Origin: Arenibacter palladensis
GTDB taxonomy: Bacteria > Bacteroidota > Bacteroidia > Flavobacteriales > Flavobacteriaceae
Direction: 5' to 3'
DNA length: 64,000 nt
NCBI RefSeq assembly: GCF_900129275.1
Contig: NZ_FQUX01000001.1
Span: 1,178,001-1,242,000 of the forward strand
Positions 51,615-61,459 of the stretch are shown one piece after another. The position numbers were made by a program, and so were the translations under genes. Every line of letters starts with the position of its first letter. The first letter of the stretch is position 1. Under the pieces are notes generated by a model, which was not told the DNA's origin, did not search any database, and saw only the letters and a program-made list of their open reading frames with translations.

Positions 51615-53405
51615 CTAATTTAAACTTAAAATTAAGGATTCCAAGGGTTGTATATCAATTCTTATATGCCCAATTTCGTTTTCTACAAACAGGGACAATT
51701 CTTTTTCCTTGAACAATTCGTCCTTCATCTGATAGGTGCTATCCTGTAGCCCCCATTCCCTGATAATTTCCCTCGGCAATTTTAGATCGAACCCAAAGGT
51801 CTGACCAGCATCAAAATTAGAAATAATTATGAGTTTTTCGTTCTCAGACCATCTAACAAAGGATAAAACCCTATGATTATAATATTCTGTATGATCTTTG
51901 TTATAAAAATGAATATCCTTGTATTTTCCCATTAAAGCGCTACTGTTAATGGTGAAATTGAGCAAGTTCCTGTAAAATGTCCTTAGCTCTTTTTCTTTTG
52001 GGGACAATTGCCCTCCATCAAATTTTTTGTTGTTTACCCAGCGTTGAAAATGGGGCACCCCAACATAATCAAAGATGGAGGTTCTACTTGGGGATCCAAA
52101 TCCAGGACTTTCGGCGGCCGGTTCCCCTACTTCCTGCCCAAAGTAGATCATGGTAGGCGAGGTGCTTATGGTTGCCGAAACCACCATACCGGGTTTGGCT
52201 TTTTCTGCATTTCCCAAAAATTCGGGACAGGCAATACGCTGCTCGTCATGATTCTCCAGAAAATGTAGCATTTGGTGCTCAATATCCATGAGTCCGTTTT
52301 GGACTACCGGAATATGGTCTGTCCAGCCGTGTCCCTGCATGATATGTTTTAAGGAGTCATAAAACTCTACCTTGTCATAGAGATAGTCCATTTTTCCCTT
52401 AAAGATATAATCCCTGTATAGCTGTGGGTTATATACTTCTGCCATTAAAAATGCATCCGGTTTTTTCATTTTTATGGACGAATTCATAAAACTCCAGAAT
52501 TCTACAGGAACCATTTCGGCCATATCATAACGAAATCCGTCCACTCCTTCGTCCAACCAGAACAGGGCAATATCCCTAAATTTTATCCAGGAATCCGGAA
52601 CTACTTGGTTTTTCCAGAATTCAAAATGTTCAGTAAAGTTTTTATGGCCAAAATCTTCAGGCAGGCTTGCGAAATCCCTATGTCCGTCCGGACTAATTCC
52701 GTAATTGATCTTTACGGTCTCATACCAATCATTAAAATCGGGTTTGGACAAACGGGAACCATTTCCAGTCCATTTTGCAGGGGTTTCGGAAAATTTGCCA
52801 TTGGCCAAGTTGATGTTCTCCCCTCCCAAAGGTTGGTAGCCATTCCGCCAATCCGGGACCATAAAAGATTCCCCCGGATTGTAATAAAAATTATTGTCCC
52901 TGTCGTAGACCACATTGGTATTGTCATTAGCACCAAAATCCACTACCCCTTCAGGGTTGTTCTTGCCTTCGTATTTTCTGGCAATATGGTTGGGAACTAT
53001 ATCTATGATTACTTTTAGGCCTGCCTTATGGCTCCTGGCCAACAGTTCCTTGAATTCCAAATTCCTATTGTGGGGATCATTGGCTAGATCGGGGTTAACG
53101 CTGTAATAATCCTTAACGGCATAGGGCGAACCCGCCCGGCCCTTAACAATATCCGGATCGTCATTGGAGATGCCGTATGCTGTATAGTCCCTTATAAGGG
53201 CATGGTGGGGTATACCTGTATACCAAATATGGCTCACCCCCAGATCTTTTATTTCCTTTAATGCTTTTTGAGTAAAGTCACTTAATTTGCCCACCCCATT
53301 TTCCTCAATGGTCCCCCAAGGTTTATTGGTGGTATTGGTATTCCCGAACAATCTGGTAAATACTTGATAAACTACTGCTTTTCCAATTTCAGTGGTCTTT
53401 TTCAT
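51615..53405 (-). CDS. Alpha-amylase family (GH13) protein
   Basis: The 596-residue enzyme has the (beta/alpha)8 GH13 regions: DIVPNH at 135-140, the nucleophile D294 in GFRYDMAE, the acid/base E323 in LMAEVYNP, and D387 in FLENHDEQR. A C-terminal beta domain follows. No signal peptide is present, so it is probably cytoplasmic and acts on imported maltodextrin or an alpha-glucan. It lies downstream of the GH65 and pgmB genes in the same orientation, which suggests one operon or regulon. Confidence 0.93.
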   Translation of the reverse strand: MKKTTEIGKAVVYQVFTRLFGNTNTTNKPWGTIEENGVGKLSDFTQKALKEIKDLGVSHIWYTGIPHHALIRDYTAYGISNDDPDIVKGRAGSPYAVKDYYSVNPDLANDPHNRNLEFKELLARSHKAGLKVIIDIVPNHIARKYEGKNNPEGVVDFGANDNTNVVYDRDNNFYYNPGESFMVPDWRNGYQPLGGENINLANGKFSETPAKWTGNGSRLSKPDFNDWYETVKINYGISPDGHRDFASLPEDFGHKNFTEHFEFWKNQVVPDSWIKFRDIALFWLDEGVDGFRYDMAEMVPVEFWSFMNSSIKMKKPDAFLMAEVYNPQLYRDYIFKGKMDYLYDKVEFYDSLKHIMQGHGWTDHIPVVQNGLMDIEHQMLHFLENHDEQRIACPEFLGNAEKAKPGMVVSATISTSPTMIYFGQEVGEPAAESPGFGSPSRTSIFDYVGVPHFQRWVNNKKFDGGQLSPKEKELRTFYRNLLNFTINSSALMGKYKDIHFYNKDHTEYYNHRVLSFVRWSENEKLIIISNFDAGQTFGFDLKLPREIIREWGLQDSTYQMKDELFKEKELSLFVENEIGHIRIDIQPLESLILSLN

Positions 53406-53611
53406 TTTGTGCTTTCTTTTCGAAACAAAAAGCCTAACTATGTGCCGTTTAGCTTTTCAGTGCAATAATGATACTTGTTTTTGGAATTAGGGTCAAATTT
53501 TTCAAAAATTTTATTTTGGGAGCGACTTTCAACCCAATTATTTCAAGTTTTTTCAAAAAACAATCCCGAATTTATATTTTTTATACGCTTTGTTTTGATA
53601 GGAGCTAAAAC

Positions 53612-55927
53612 TTAGTTGACTAGGGAATAGGTTTTCTGCCCGGCAGTTAAAACCACGCGTTTTCCGTTTACCCTAATGGACATTTCGTCTGTGCCTTCAA
53701 GGTCAAATGTGGTTTCGTTTTCCGTAACCTTTACCTTCAGGATTCTATTCCTGAAATTTACCTTGAAGGAATAGGATTTCCATTGTTTAGGTATTCTTGG
53801 GCTAAAGGACAGTTTATCGTCCAATATTCGCATACCTCCAAAACCTTCCACTATGCTCATCCAGGTACCGGCCATGGAGGTAATATGCAGTCCTTCCTTT
53901 ACTTCCTTATTGTAATCGTCCAAATCCAATCTGGAAGTTCGGAGGTAAAAGGCATATGCTTGTTCCATTCTGTTCAGCTTTGCAGCCTGAATACTGTGCA
54001 CACATGGGGATAATGAAGATTCATGTACGGTAAAAGGTTCGTAAAAATCGAAATGCTTTTCCAGTTCTTCCGTAGTAAAATGGTCTTCAAAGAAATAAAA
54101 TCCCTGTAGGGTATCTGCCTGTTTAATGTAAGGGGATCTTAAAATTCTGTCCCAACTCCATTTTTGGTTGATAGGTCGCTCTTTTTGGTTTAATTCCTTG
54201 ACAGGGATAAGTTCCTTGTCCAAAAAGCCATCCTGCTGTAAATAAATGCCCAATTTTTCATCGAAGGGGAAGTACATTTTTTTGGCCACCTTGGCCCAGG
54301 CCTCCGTCTCTTTTTCTGTAAGCTTGGTTACTCCTATAATTCTGTGATAATCATCCGGGTAGCCATCCTTTACTTTTTGTAGTTCTTGAATGGTATAGTT
54401 AATGCACCATTTGGCAATATAATTGGTGTAAAAGTTATTGTTTACATTGTTCTCGTATTCATTGGGACCCGTGACCCCAAGAATTACGTATTTGTTCTTT
54501 TGGGTAGAAAATGTAGCTCTTTGATGCCAAAAGCGGGCAATCCCTATCAAAACCTCCAACCCCATTTCCGGGATATAGGTGTAATCGCTTGTAAAACGGT
54601 AATAATTGTAAATGGCAAAAGCTATGGCGCCATTACGATGTATTTCCTCGAAGGTTATTTCCCATTCGTTATGGCATTCCTCCCCGTTCATAGTAACCAT
54701 GGGATATAGGGCCGCTCCGTTTACAAAACCTAATTTTTGGGCATTTTCAATGGCCTTTTCCAAATGGTTGTACCTATAGGTCAATAGGTTTCTTGCCACT
54801 TTCTTATTTTTGGTGGCCATATAAAAGGGAATACAGTAGGCCTCGGTGTCCCAATAGGTGCTTCCACCGTATTTTTCCCCAGTAAATCCCTTAGGACCAA
54901 TATTGAGCCTGGAATCCTTGCCCAGATAAGTTTGGTTTAAATGAAAAATATTGAAGCGAATTCCCTGTTGTGCCTTTACATCGCCCTCAATAGTAATGTC
55001 GCTCATTTCCCAGATTTTCGCCCAAGATTTCTTTTGCAACTCCAAAAGGGACTCAAAACCTATTTCAGTAACCTTTTGTAAAACTTTTTTGGCAGCCGAT
55101 ATAAGTTCCTTGGGTTTGTGATTCGTAGAAACCGTATATCCGCCAAATTTTACTAGTGTAAGGGTGTCTCCTTTTTTAATGTTTTGTTTAAACTGATGTA
55201 CTGCGGTGGTTTCGGATAATGCCTCCAGCGGTTTTTCCAATACCAATTCATTATTATGGTATAGTCTGGATTCCATAAATGTACAGGTAGCGAAGTTGGT
55301 CTTCATGGTGTGGGCCTCTATAAAGGCTTGGGAGCCATCGGTTGTAACCCCTGTGGTGTTCCAAAATTGGTCGTCCCAATTGGTGTCCTCATTGGTAATT
55401 CCACTATCAAGATAGGGATGAAAGGCCAAAGCGCTGTCTTGGTTTATCGTCTTAATTTGGTATTTAATGGCACCTGCTTCATCATGGTCCAAACTAAGGA
55501 AGCGGGTAATCTTTACTTCTATAATGGTGTCATTGGGCAGGGTAGCCTTAAAGCTACGGGTATACCACCCTTCCCGCATGTTTAATTCCCTGCGGAAATC
55601 CTCTACATTTTTACAGGTATTCAGGTCTAATGTCTCTCCGTTGACAAGAACATTGATCCCGATCCAATTGGGAGCGTTCAATACCTTGGCAAAGTATTCC
55701 GGATAGCCGTTTTTCCACCAACCTACTCGTGTTTTATCAGGGTAATACACACCTCCTATATAACTTCCTTGAAAAGTGGGGCCAGTATATTTTTCTTCAA
55801 AATTGGCGCGTTGCCCCATGGCACCGTTTCCAAGACTGAATAAACTTTCCGAGGATTTTACCCTTTCTTTTTCAAATCCTTCTTCTATGATAGACCAGTT
55901 ATCGGGCTTTATATAATCTTGATTCAT
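53612..55927 (-). CDS. GH65 disaccharide phosphorylase (maltose phosphorylase-like)
   Basis: The 771-residue protein has the GH65 N-terminal beta-sandwich (about 1-270), the (alpha/alpha)6 barrel and a small C-terminal domain. Signature segments include GNGAMGQRANFEE, YGGSTYWDTEAYCIPF and the general acid E490 in VTGPNEYENNV. It would split maltose (or kojibiose or trehalose) with phosphate to beta-glucose 1-phosphate and glucose. The pgmB gene directly upstream on the same strand converts beta-G1P to G6P, which supports the phosphorylase rather than hydrolase role. No signal peptide. Confidence 0.94.
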   Translation of the reverse strand: MNQDYIKPDNWSIIEEGFEKERVKSSESLFSLGNGAMGQRANFEEKYTGPTFQGSYIGGVYYPDKTRVGWWKNGYPEYFAKVLNAPNWIGINVLVNGETLDLNTCKNVEDFRRELNMREGWYTRSFKATLPNDTIIEVKITRFLSLDHDEAGAIKYQIKTINQDSALAFHPYLDSGITNEDTNWDDQFWNTTGVTTDGSQAFIEAHTMKTNFATCTFMESRLYHNNELVLEKPLEALSETTAVHQFKQNIKKGDTLTLVKFGGYTVSTNHKPKELISAAKKVLQKVTEIGFESLLELQKKSWAKIWEMSDITIEGDVKAQQGIRFNIFHLNQTYLGKDSRLNIGPKGFTGEKYGGSTYWDTEAYCIPFYMATKNKKVARNLLTYRYNHLEKAIENAQKLGFVNGAALYPMVTMNGEECHNEWEITFEEIHRNGAIAFAIYNYYRFTSDYTYIPEMGLEVLIGIARFWHQRATFSTQKNKYVILGVTGPNEYENNVNNNFYTNYIAKWCINYTIQELQKVKDGYPDDYHRIIGVTKLTEKETEAWAKVAKKMYFPFDEKLGIYLQQDGFLDKELIPVKELNQKERPINQKWSWDRILRSPYIKQADTLQGFYFFEDHFTTEELEKHFDFYEPFTVHESSLSPCVHSIQAAKLNRMEQAYAFYLRTSRLDLDDYNKEVKEGLHITSMAGTWMSIVEGFGGMRILDDKLSFSPRIPKQWKSYSFKVNFRNRILKVKVTENETTFDLEGTDEMSIRVNGKRVVLTAGQKTYSLVN

Positions 55928-56024
55928 TGTGTTAGTGTTTCACGGTTATCGCAATGGGGTTTAATAATCAATGTCAGGTTCCAAATAGAAAGACACCAAA
56001 TTAATTAATTATTGTGAATGTTCG

Positions 56025-56687
56025 TCACGGAGTTAAACCTATTAATTTGTTAAGGAATTGATTATCGATTTCAGTGAAATTTGCAAACACAAATTTTGCC
56101 TCCGCAAGCACTTTATCGTCCCCAATGCCTATGCTCAGCATTCCCGCATTGTTGGCGGCCTCTATTCCGGCAACTGCATCCTCAAAGACAATGCAATCCT
56201 TTGGAGGAACCCCCAATTGTTTTGCGGCTATCAAAAAAACTTCGGGATCGGGCTTGGCCTTGGCTACGTGGGTTCCGTCCACAATGACATCAAAATAATC
56301 CATTAATTTTACTTTTTCCAAAATTGGACGGGCATTTTTGCTGGCGGACCCTAAGGCTATCGGCATGTTGTGCTTTTTAAGAAACTGCAGCACCTTTAGT
56401 ACGTCTGGCAAAATTTCCGATTCATCCATTTCTTCTATAAGCGACAAATAATCCTCATTCTTCTCCACCAACCATCTACTGAACTGTTCTTGCGATGCCT
56501 TAACGTTCCCAATTTCAAGGAGAATTTCCAGGCATCTTTTGCGACTTACCCCTTTAAATAGTTCGTTTTGCTCTTGGGTAAATTCAAATCCCAATTCATT
56601 GGCCAATTTTCGCCAGGCCAGATAATGATATTTGGCGGTATCCACAATAACACCGTCCAAATCAAAAATAAATCCAGTTTTATTCAT
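56025..56687 (-). CDS. pgmB: Beta-phosphoglucomutase
   Basis: The 220-residue HAD enzyme has the nucleophile D9 and acid/base D11 in FIFDLDGVIVDTA, a helical cap (residues 15-90), the Ser/Lys motif ALGSASKN and ending EDAVAGIEAANNAGM. It interconverts beta-glucose 1-phosphate and glucose 6-phosphate. It is positioned between the LacI regulator and the GH65 gene. Confidence 0.94.
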   Translation of the reverse strand: MNKTGFIFDLDGVIVDTAKYHYLAWRKLANELGFEFTQEQNELFKGVSRKRCLEILLEIGNVKASQEQFSRWLVEKNEDYLSLIEEMDESEILPDVLKVLQFLKKHNMPIALGSASKNARPILEKVKLMDYFDVIVDGTHVAKAKPDPEVFLIAAKQLGVPPKDCIVFEDAVAGIEAANNAGMLSIGIGDDKVLAEAKFVFANFTEIDNQFLNKLIGLTP

Positions 56688-56849
56688 CGGTTTAAGATAT
56701 TAATAAATATTTTGACGGCCAGTAAAAAGAAGTGTTTGTTGTTGGGGAAACGACCATGTACTGGCTGTATCTTGGGGACAGAGGGCCATATGGCCAGTTT
56801 TTGCAAGGTAATTGAATAATTTTGGCCTTGATACTTCGTATTATGGTTC

Positions 56850-57869
56850 TTAATTAACGGTTGATCCGCGCTCTATCAGGGTAGGTTCCAAAACCCTTGT
56901 TACATAGGTTTCTTCCTCCATATCGTTTTCTACCTTGTCTATAAGTATTTCTGCCGCTATTTCTCCCATTTCTTCACCGTGCTGGGCAATGGCGGTTAAT
57001 CCGGGGGATGCATATTTGGACAGAAGCCCATCTGTAAAGCCAATAAAGGAAATATCCTTAGGAATTTTTAAGCCTTTACTTTGTACGTAGCGCATACTGT
57101 GAATGGCAAATATTTCATTAACACTCAACACGGCGTCCACAGTTTCCCTTTCAAAAAAATCTTCAATCAGGTTCTCATTGATTTCCATGGAAGGAAATTT
57201 TAAAATAAGATCTTCATTATAGTCCATGCCATTGTCCAACAATGCTTCCTTATAGCCGGCAGCTCTTTCCCTGCTTACACTTATATAGTCCTCTGAAGTA
57301 ATTAGGGCTATTCTTTTCCTGCCGTCCTTTATGAATTTTGTTACCGCGTTATAAGCACCTTTTTTATCATTGATGATTACCTTGTCGCATTTTATATCTT
57401 CCGCAACACGATCAAATAATACTAAAGGTATGCCCTGTTCGGTAACTTCCTTTAAATGGTTGTAGTCGTTTTTCAATTGGGTGCCGGAGGAAAGCGCCAT
57501 AATAAACCCGTCTATACTTCCGTTGGCAAGCAACTCCATATTAATGACTTCCTTGTCGAAAGATTCATCGGAGACACAGACAATGACATTGTATCCTTTG
57601 GCATTGGCGTATTTTTCAATCCCCCTAAAAACAGTGGTAAAAAAGTGATGCACTATATCCGGAATTATAACCCCAATATTTTTGGTTCGCTTGTTTTTTA
57701 GACTGATAGCAATATTGTTGGGCTTGTAATTGTAAAGTTTGGCAAAAGCCTGGACCTTCTCTTTAGTGTCCGATCCAATTTCCTCGCTGTTTTTCAATGC
57801 TTTGGAAACTGTAGAAATGGAAACCCCTAATTCCCTAGCAATATGTTTGAGGGTGATTTTTCTTTTCAA
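56850..57869 (-). CDS. LacI-family transcription regulator
   Basis: The 339-residue regulator has an N-terminal HTH (TLKHIARELGVSISTVSKAL, residues 6-25) and the periplasmic-binding-like sugar-sensing domain. It is divergent from susC; a LacI-type palindrome AAAACGTTTT lies in the gap between them. It likely controls the surrounding glucan genes in response to a sugar, probably maltose or an oligosaccharide. Confidence 0.94.
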   Translation of the reverse strand: MKRKITLKHIARELGVSISTVSKALKNSEEIGSDTKEKVQAFAKLYNYKPNNIAISLKNKRTKNIGVIIPDIVHHFFTTVFRGIEKYANAKGYNVIVCVSDESFDKEVINMELLANGSIDGFIMALSSGTQLKNDYNHLKEVTEQGIPLVLFDRVAEDIKCDKVIINDKKGAYNAVTKFIKDGRKRIALITSEDYISVSRERAAGYKEALLDNGMDYNEDLILKFPSMEINENLIEDFFERETVDAVLSVNEIFAIHSMRYVQSKGLKIPKDISFIGFTDGLLSKYASPGLTAIAQHGEEMGEIAAEILIDKVENDMEEETYVTRVLEPTLIERGSTVN

Positions 57870-58155
57870 AGGTCAAATTTTTTTCAAGTGAATATACTAT
57901 TAAAAATATTAAGGCATTCACAATGCTTTGGCGCAAATTGGAATATTAATTTACAAGATGTAAAAATAGTATATTCAGATAAGGAGTGAAATCTATTTTA
58001 AATAATTGTTTAAATAGTACATATATTTGTCAAAATACCATTGAAATAAAAAATGATGTATATTCGTACAATATTTAACATTTCTGAAATCAAAAAAAAG
58101 ACAGTGATAGGTTGTTGGCCCTGTGTTTATGGTCACGAAAGACCGAAATTTTACG

Positions 58156-58165
58156 AAAACGTTTT
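58156..58165. promoter_or_regulatory. LacI-family operator candidate
   Basis: AAAACGTTTT is a perfect palindrome with the central CG typical of LacI/GalR operators. It lies 287 bases after the LacI start and 162 bases before susC, upstream of the weak -7 box at 58223. Confidence 0.55.
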
Positions 58166-58261
58166 AGTTAAATTTTTAGCGTTAAAAATAGAAATATAAC
58201 AATAAATGGAGATAATATTATTTATCTTCGATATTGGAACGTGAAATTTTATGAATTATTA

Positions 58262-58313
58262 AACTCAATTATTAATTAACTCAATTACAACTTTCAATTA
58301 TTTAACTCAATTA
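58262..58313 (+). repeat. Short repeats in the susC leader (AACTCAATTA)
   Basis: AACTCAATTA occurs exactly at 58262, 58278 and 58304, with a fourth imperfect copy (AACTTTCAATTA) at 58289. They lie 14 to 65 bases before the susC ATG. Confidence 0.65.
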
Positions 58314-58326
58314 AAACTAACAATGT

Positions 58327-61300
58327 ATGAAGCTTAAATTACTTAAAAGCTTTTTGCTATTTGGAACATTTTTATGTTTTGGATTAGCATCGGCTCAAGA
58401 AGTATCAGGTACGGTATCTGATGCTAGTGGCCCCTTACCGGGAGCCAGTGTCGTGGTAAAAGGAACTACCAATGGCGCTCAAACAGATTTTGATGGGAAT
58501 TTTGTCATTAGTGATGTGGATGCAAGTTCCACCCTTGTTTTTAGCTATATCGGTTATAAAACACAGGAGGTGGTAGTAGGTAACCAGACCACTATCAATA
58601 TTATGATGGAAGAAGATGCACAGGCATTGGCAGAGGTAGTAATCATTGGTTATGGTACTACTACTGTAAAGGATGCTACCGGTGCTGTTTCCGCAGTAAC
58701 TTCCGAGGATTTTAACGGAGGGGTTATTTCATCTCCCGAACAATTAATTCAAGGTAAAACCGCTGGGGTGCAGATTTCCCAAGGAAGTGGTGAACCGGGT
58801 TCTGGTGTTGCCATCAGGATAAGGGGTACTTCTTCGGTTAGGTCCAATAATGATCCCTTATTTGTGGTAGATGGTGTTCCTCTTCCTTCTGGAGGTAGTT
58901 CTTCTGAAGGTACGGATATAGGTGTAGGATCTAGTTCTGCTAGAAACCCACTTAGCTTTTTGAACCCAAATGATATTGAAAGCATGAGTATCTTAAAGGA
59001 TGCGTCTTCAACGGCCATTTACGGTTCCAGAGGTGCCAATGGGGTAGTTATCATTACCACCAAGAGTGGTAAAGGTGGTGCACAGGGAGGTACTTGGGAG
59101 TTTTCTTCCGATCTAAGTTTTTCATCACCGGCCAATGATTTTGATTTATTGAATAGGAGCGAATTCCTAGCTGCTGTTTCTGCCTTTGGTGGAACTGCAA
59201 CAGATTTGGGCAATGATACGGACTGGCAATCATTGGTTACCAGAAATTCGTCTTCGACCAATAACAACCTTGCCTACTCCCAAAATTATGGTTCGGGTAA
59301 TGTAAGGGCTACTTTTAATTATGGTAAACAATTCGGGATAGTGCCAAAATCCTCTCAGGAGAGGGTAACGGGAAGAGTTAATCTTTCCCAAAGACTATTC
59401 GAGGATAAGTTAAGGTTGGATTTGCAAACAACCCTTTCACGGGTAAATGACGAGGCACCACCGTTAAGTGGTAGTGCAGGGTCTACTGGGGATATGTTGG
59501 GTGCCGCTTATTCCGCCAATCCTACTTGGCCGGCCAGCAGCTCTTTCAACCCAGGGGATAGAATCAACCCATTAAACCTGTTGGAGAACTGGCAAAGTTT
59601 AACCTATACCGATCGTTTTCTGGTCAATTTTTCGGCCTCTTATGATATTGTGGAAGATTTAACAGCCAAGGCTACTGTAGGTTATGACAAATCCAATTCT
59701 ACGCGTGAAGCTGAATTGGGCAGTAAATCCTTTAATGTAGGCCGTGGTGCAGGTGGTAACGGTAGGGGTACCATAAACGACCTTGATTTGGAAAACAGGT
59801 TGTTGGAATTGACCTTGTCATACAAAAAAGAGTTCGATAATTCGGTATTGGATGTTTTAGGAGGTTTCTCGTATCAGGATTTTAATACCAAAGGAAGAAA
59901 TGTTGAAGGTTGGGGTTATTCCACAACCAATTTAAATTCTATGGCCAGGAATTTGACCGATGCGGCCAGCAAGATTGAATCCATGATCACAGGCTCTTAT
60001 CAACAATATGGTTATGCTTCTGGAGGTGATGCCGATCTTTTTGTGAACAGACTTTTTCCAGATCCAGACACAGACTTTTTGGGAGAGGTAACTATTCCGG
60101 TAAAATCTATTTTCACCAATACCTTTGACAATACGGATGAGTTACAATCCTTTTTTGCCAGGGCCAATTATAGTATAGCAAGTAAGTATTTGTTTACTGC
60201 AACGGTAAGGGCGGATGGTTCTTCCCGTTTCGGTGAAAACAACCGATATGGTATTTTCCCTTCCGCAGCTTTTGCTTGGAAAATTAATGAAGAAGATTTT
60301 ATGGGCGACGCCATGTCTACCTTAAAACTTAGGTTGAGCTATGGTATTACAGGAAACCAGGATGGTTTGGGATATGGCCGTTTCGTAAGAAGGGAACGAT
60401 ATTCCACTACTATCAATGGTGATCCAAATATTAGTGATGGTGGAGACGTTAACGTGCCTGGTATTTCTACAGTGGAATTTGCCAACCCCGATCTAAAATG
60501 GGAGGAAACTACCCAATATAACGTAGGTCTGGATTTTGGGTTTGCCAATGATCGCTTTAGCGGTTCGGTAGATGTGTATCGTAAGGAAACAAGGGATTTA
60601 CTGCTTAATATAGAAGCAGCCCAACCTTCCCCACAACCTACCTTCTTCCAAAACTTGGATGCGGTTGTGTTGAATCAAGGAGCTGAATTTTCCCTTAATT
60701 ATGACATTTTACAAGGAGAAGACTATGGTTGGACCGCCGGTTTTAACGTGGCCTACAACAAAAATGAAATTACGGATTTCGATGGGGAGATTGCAGCGGG
60801 AACCATTCGCGGTGCTGGTCTATCCAACGCATTCGCACAACGTCTGGCCTCTGGACAGCCTTTGTATTCCTTTTATTTAAGGGAGTTTACGGGCTTCGAT
60901 GCTAACGGTAACCCTGTACATGAGGGTGGTGTGGATAACCAACAGTTTGTGGGTAAAAGTGCATTACCAGATTTCACAGGAGGTTTTTCAACCTCGGCCA
61001 ATTATAAAAACTGGTCGGCCTCCATGTATTTCAATGGTCAGTTTGGAAACTATATCTACAACAATACGGCCAACGCCTTTTTTACCGGAGGTGCTATTGG
61101 TAGTGGTAATAATGTAACACAGAATGTGGTGGAATTGGCAGGACAGGAAGGCAGATTTGCCGAAGCTTCGGTTTCTACTAGATTCTTGGAAAAAGGAGAT
61201 TTTGTAAGATTGCAAACTGCATCCATTTCCTATGACGTTCCATTAAAAGAAGGCTTGTTCAAGTCTATGAGGCTTAGTCTTACCGGTCAGAACCTTTTTG

Positions 61301-61449
61301 TGATTACGGATTATTCCGGTCTTGATCCAGAGGTTAGTGTGGCACCGGCCAGTGCAGCCCTTTTAAATGGTTTGCCTATAGCGGGTATAGACTATAGCGC
61401 CTTTCCAAGACCAAGAACATACACATTAGGATTTAACGTAACTTTTTAA
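58327..61449 (+). CDS. SusC-like TonB-dependent outer membrane receptor
   Basis: The 1040-residue protein has a signal peptide (about 1-23, ending GLASAQ), a carboxypeptidase-D-like domain (VSGTVSDASGPLPGASVVVKG), a TonB box-like segment and the plug domain (DATGAVSAVTSEDFN to IYGSRGANGVVIITTKSG) and a 22-stranded beta barrel ending in TLGFNVTF with the terminal Phe. With the SusD partner directly downstream it forms a SusCD complex for import of oligosaccharides. The LacI/pgmB/GH65/GH13 neighbours point to an alpha-glucan, probably maltodextrin. Confidence 0.95.
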   Translation: MKLKLLKSFLLFGTFLCFGLASAQEVSGTVSDASGPLPGASVVVKGTTNGAQTDFDGNFVISDVDASSTLVFSYIGYKTQEVVVGNQTTINIMMEEDAQALAEVVIIGYGTTTVKDATGAVSAVTSEDFNGGVISSPEQLIQGKTAGVQISQGSGEPGSGVAIRIRGTSSVRSNNDPLFVVDGVPLPSGGSSSEGTDIGVGSSSARNPLSFLNPNDIESMSILKDASSTAIYGSRGANGVVIITTKSGKGGAQGGTWEFSSDLSFSSPANDFDLLNRSEFLAAVSAFGGTATDLGNDTDWQSLVTRNSSSTNNNLAYSQNYGSGNVRATFNYGKQFGIVPKSSQERVTGRVNLSQRLFEDKLRLDLQTTLSRVNDEAPPLSGSAGSTGDMLGAAYSANPTWPASSSFNPGDRINPLNLLENWQSLTYTDRFLVNFSASYDIVEDLTAKATVGYDKSNSTREAELGSKSFNVGRGAGGNGRGTINDLDLENRLLELTLSYKKEFDNSVLDVLGGFSYQDFNTKGRNVEGWGYSTTNLNSMARNLTDAASKIESMITGSYQQYGYASGGDADLFVNRLFPDPDTDFLGEVTIPVKSIFTNTFDNTDELQSFFARANYSIASKYLFTATVRADGSSRFGENNRYGIFPSAAFAWKINEEDFMGDAMSTLKLRLSYGITGNQDGLGYGRFVRRERYSTTINGDPNISDGGDVNVPGISTVEFANPDLKWEETTQYNVGLDFGFANDRFSGSVDVYRKETRDLLLNIEAAQPSPQPTFFQNLDAVVLNQGAEFSLNYDILQGEDYGWTAGFNVAYNKNEITDFDGEIAAGTIRGAGLSNAFAQRLASGQPLYSFYLREFTGFDANGNPVHEGGVDNQQFVGKSALPDFTGGFSTSANYKNWSASMYFNGQFGNYIYNNTANAFFTGGAIGSGNNVTQNVVELAGQEGRFAEASVSTRFLEKGDFVRLQTASISYDVPLKEGLFKSMRLSLTGQNLFVITDYSGLDPEVSVAPASAALLNGLPIAGIDYSAFPRPRTYTLGFNVTF

Positions 61450-61459
61450 TCATAGCATT

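Larger units (their letters stand above)
57870..58326. other. Divergent regulatory region between the LacI gene and susC
   Basis: 457 bases, AT-rich. It holds a LacI-type operator and a weak -7 box (TATCTTCG at 58223-58230, one mismatch to TAnnTTTG). It also has three AACTCAATTA repeats just before the susC start. There is no ORF. Confidence 0.55.
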
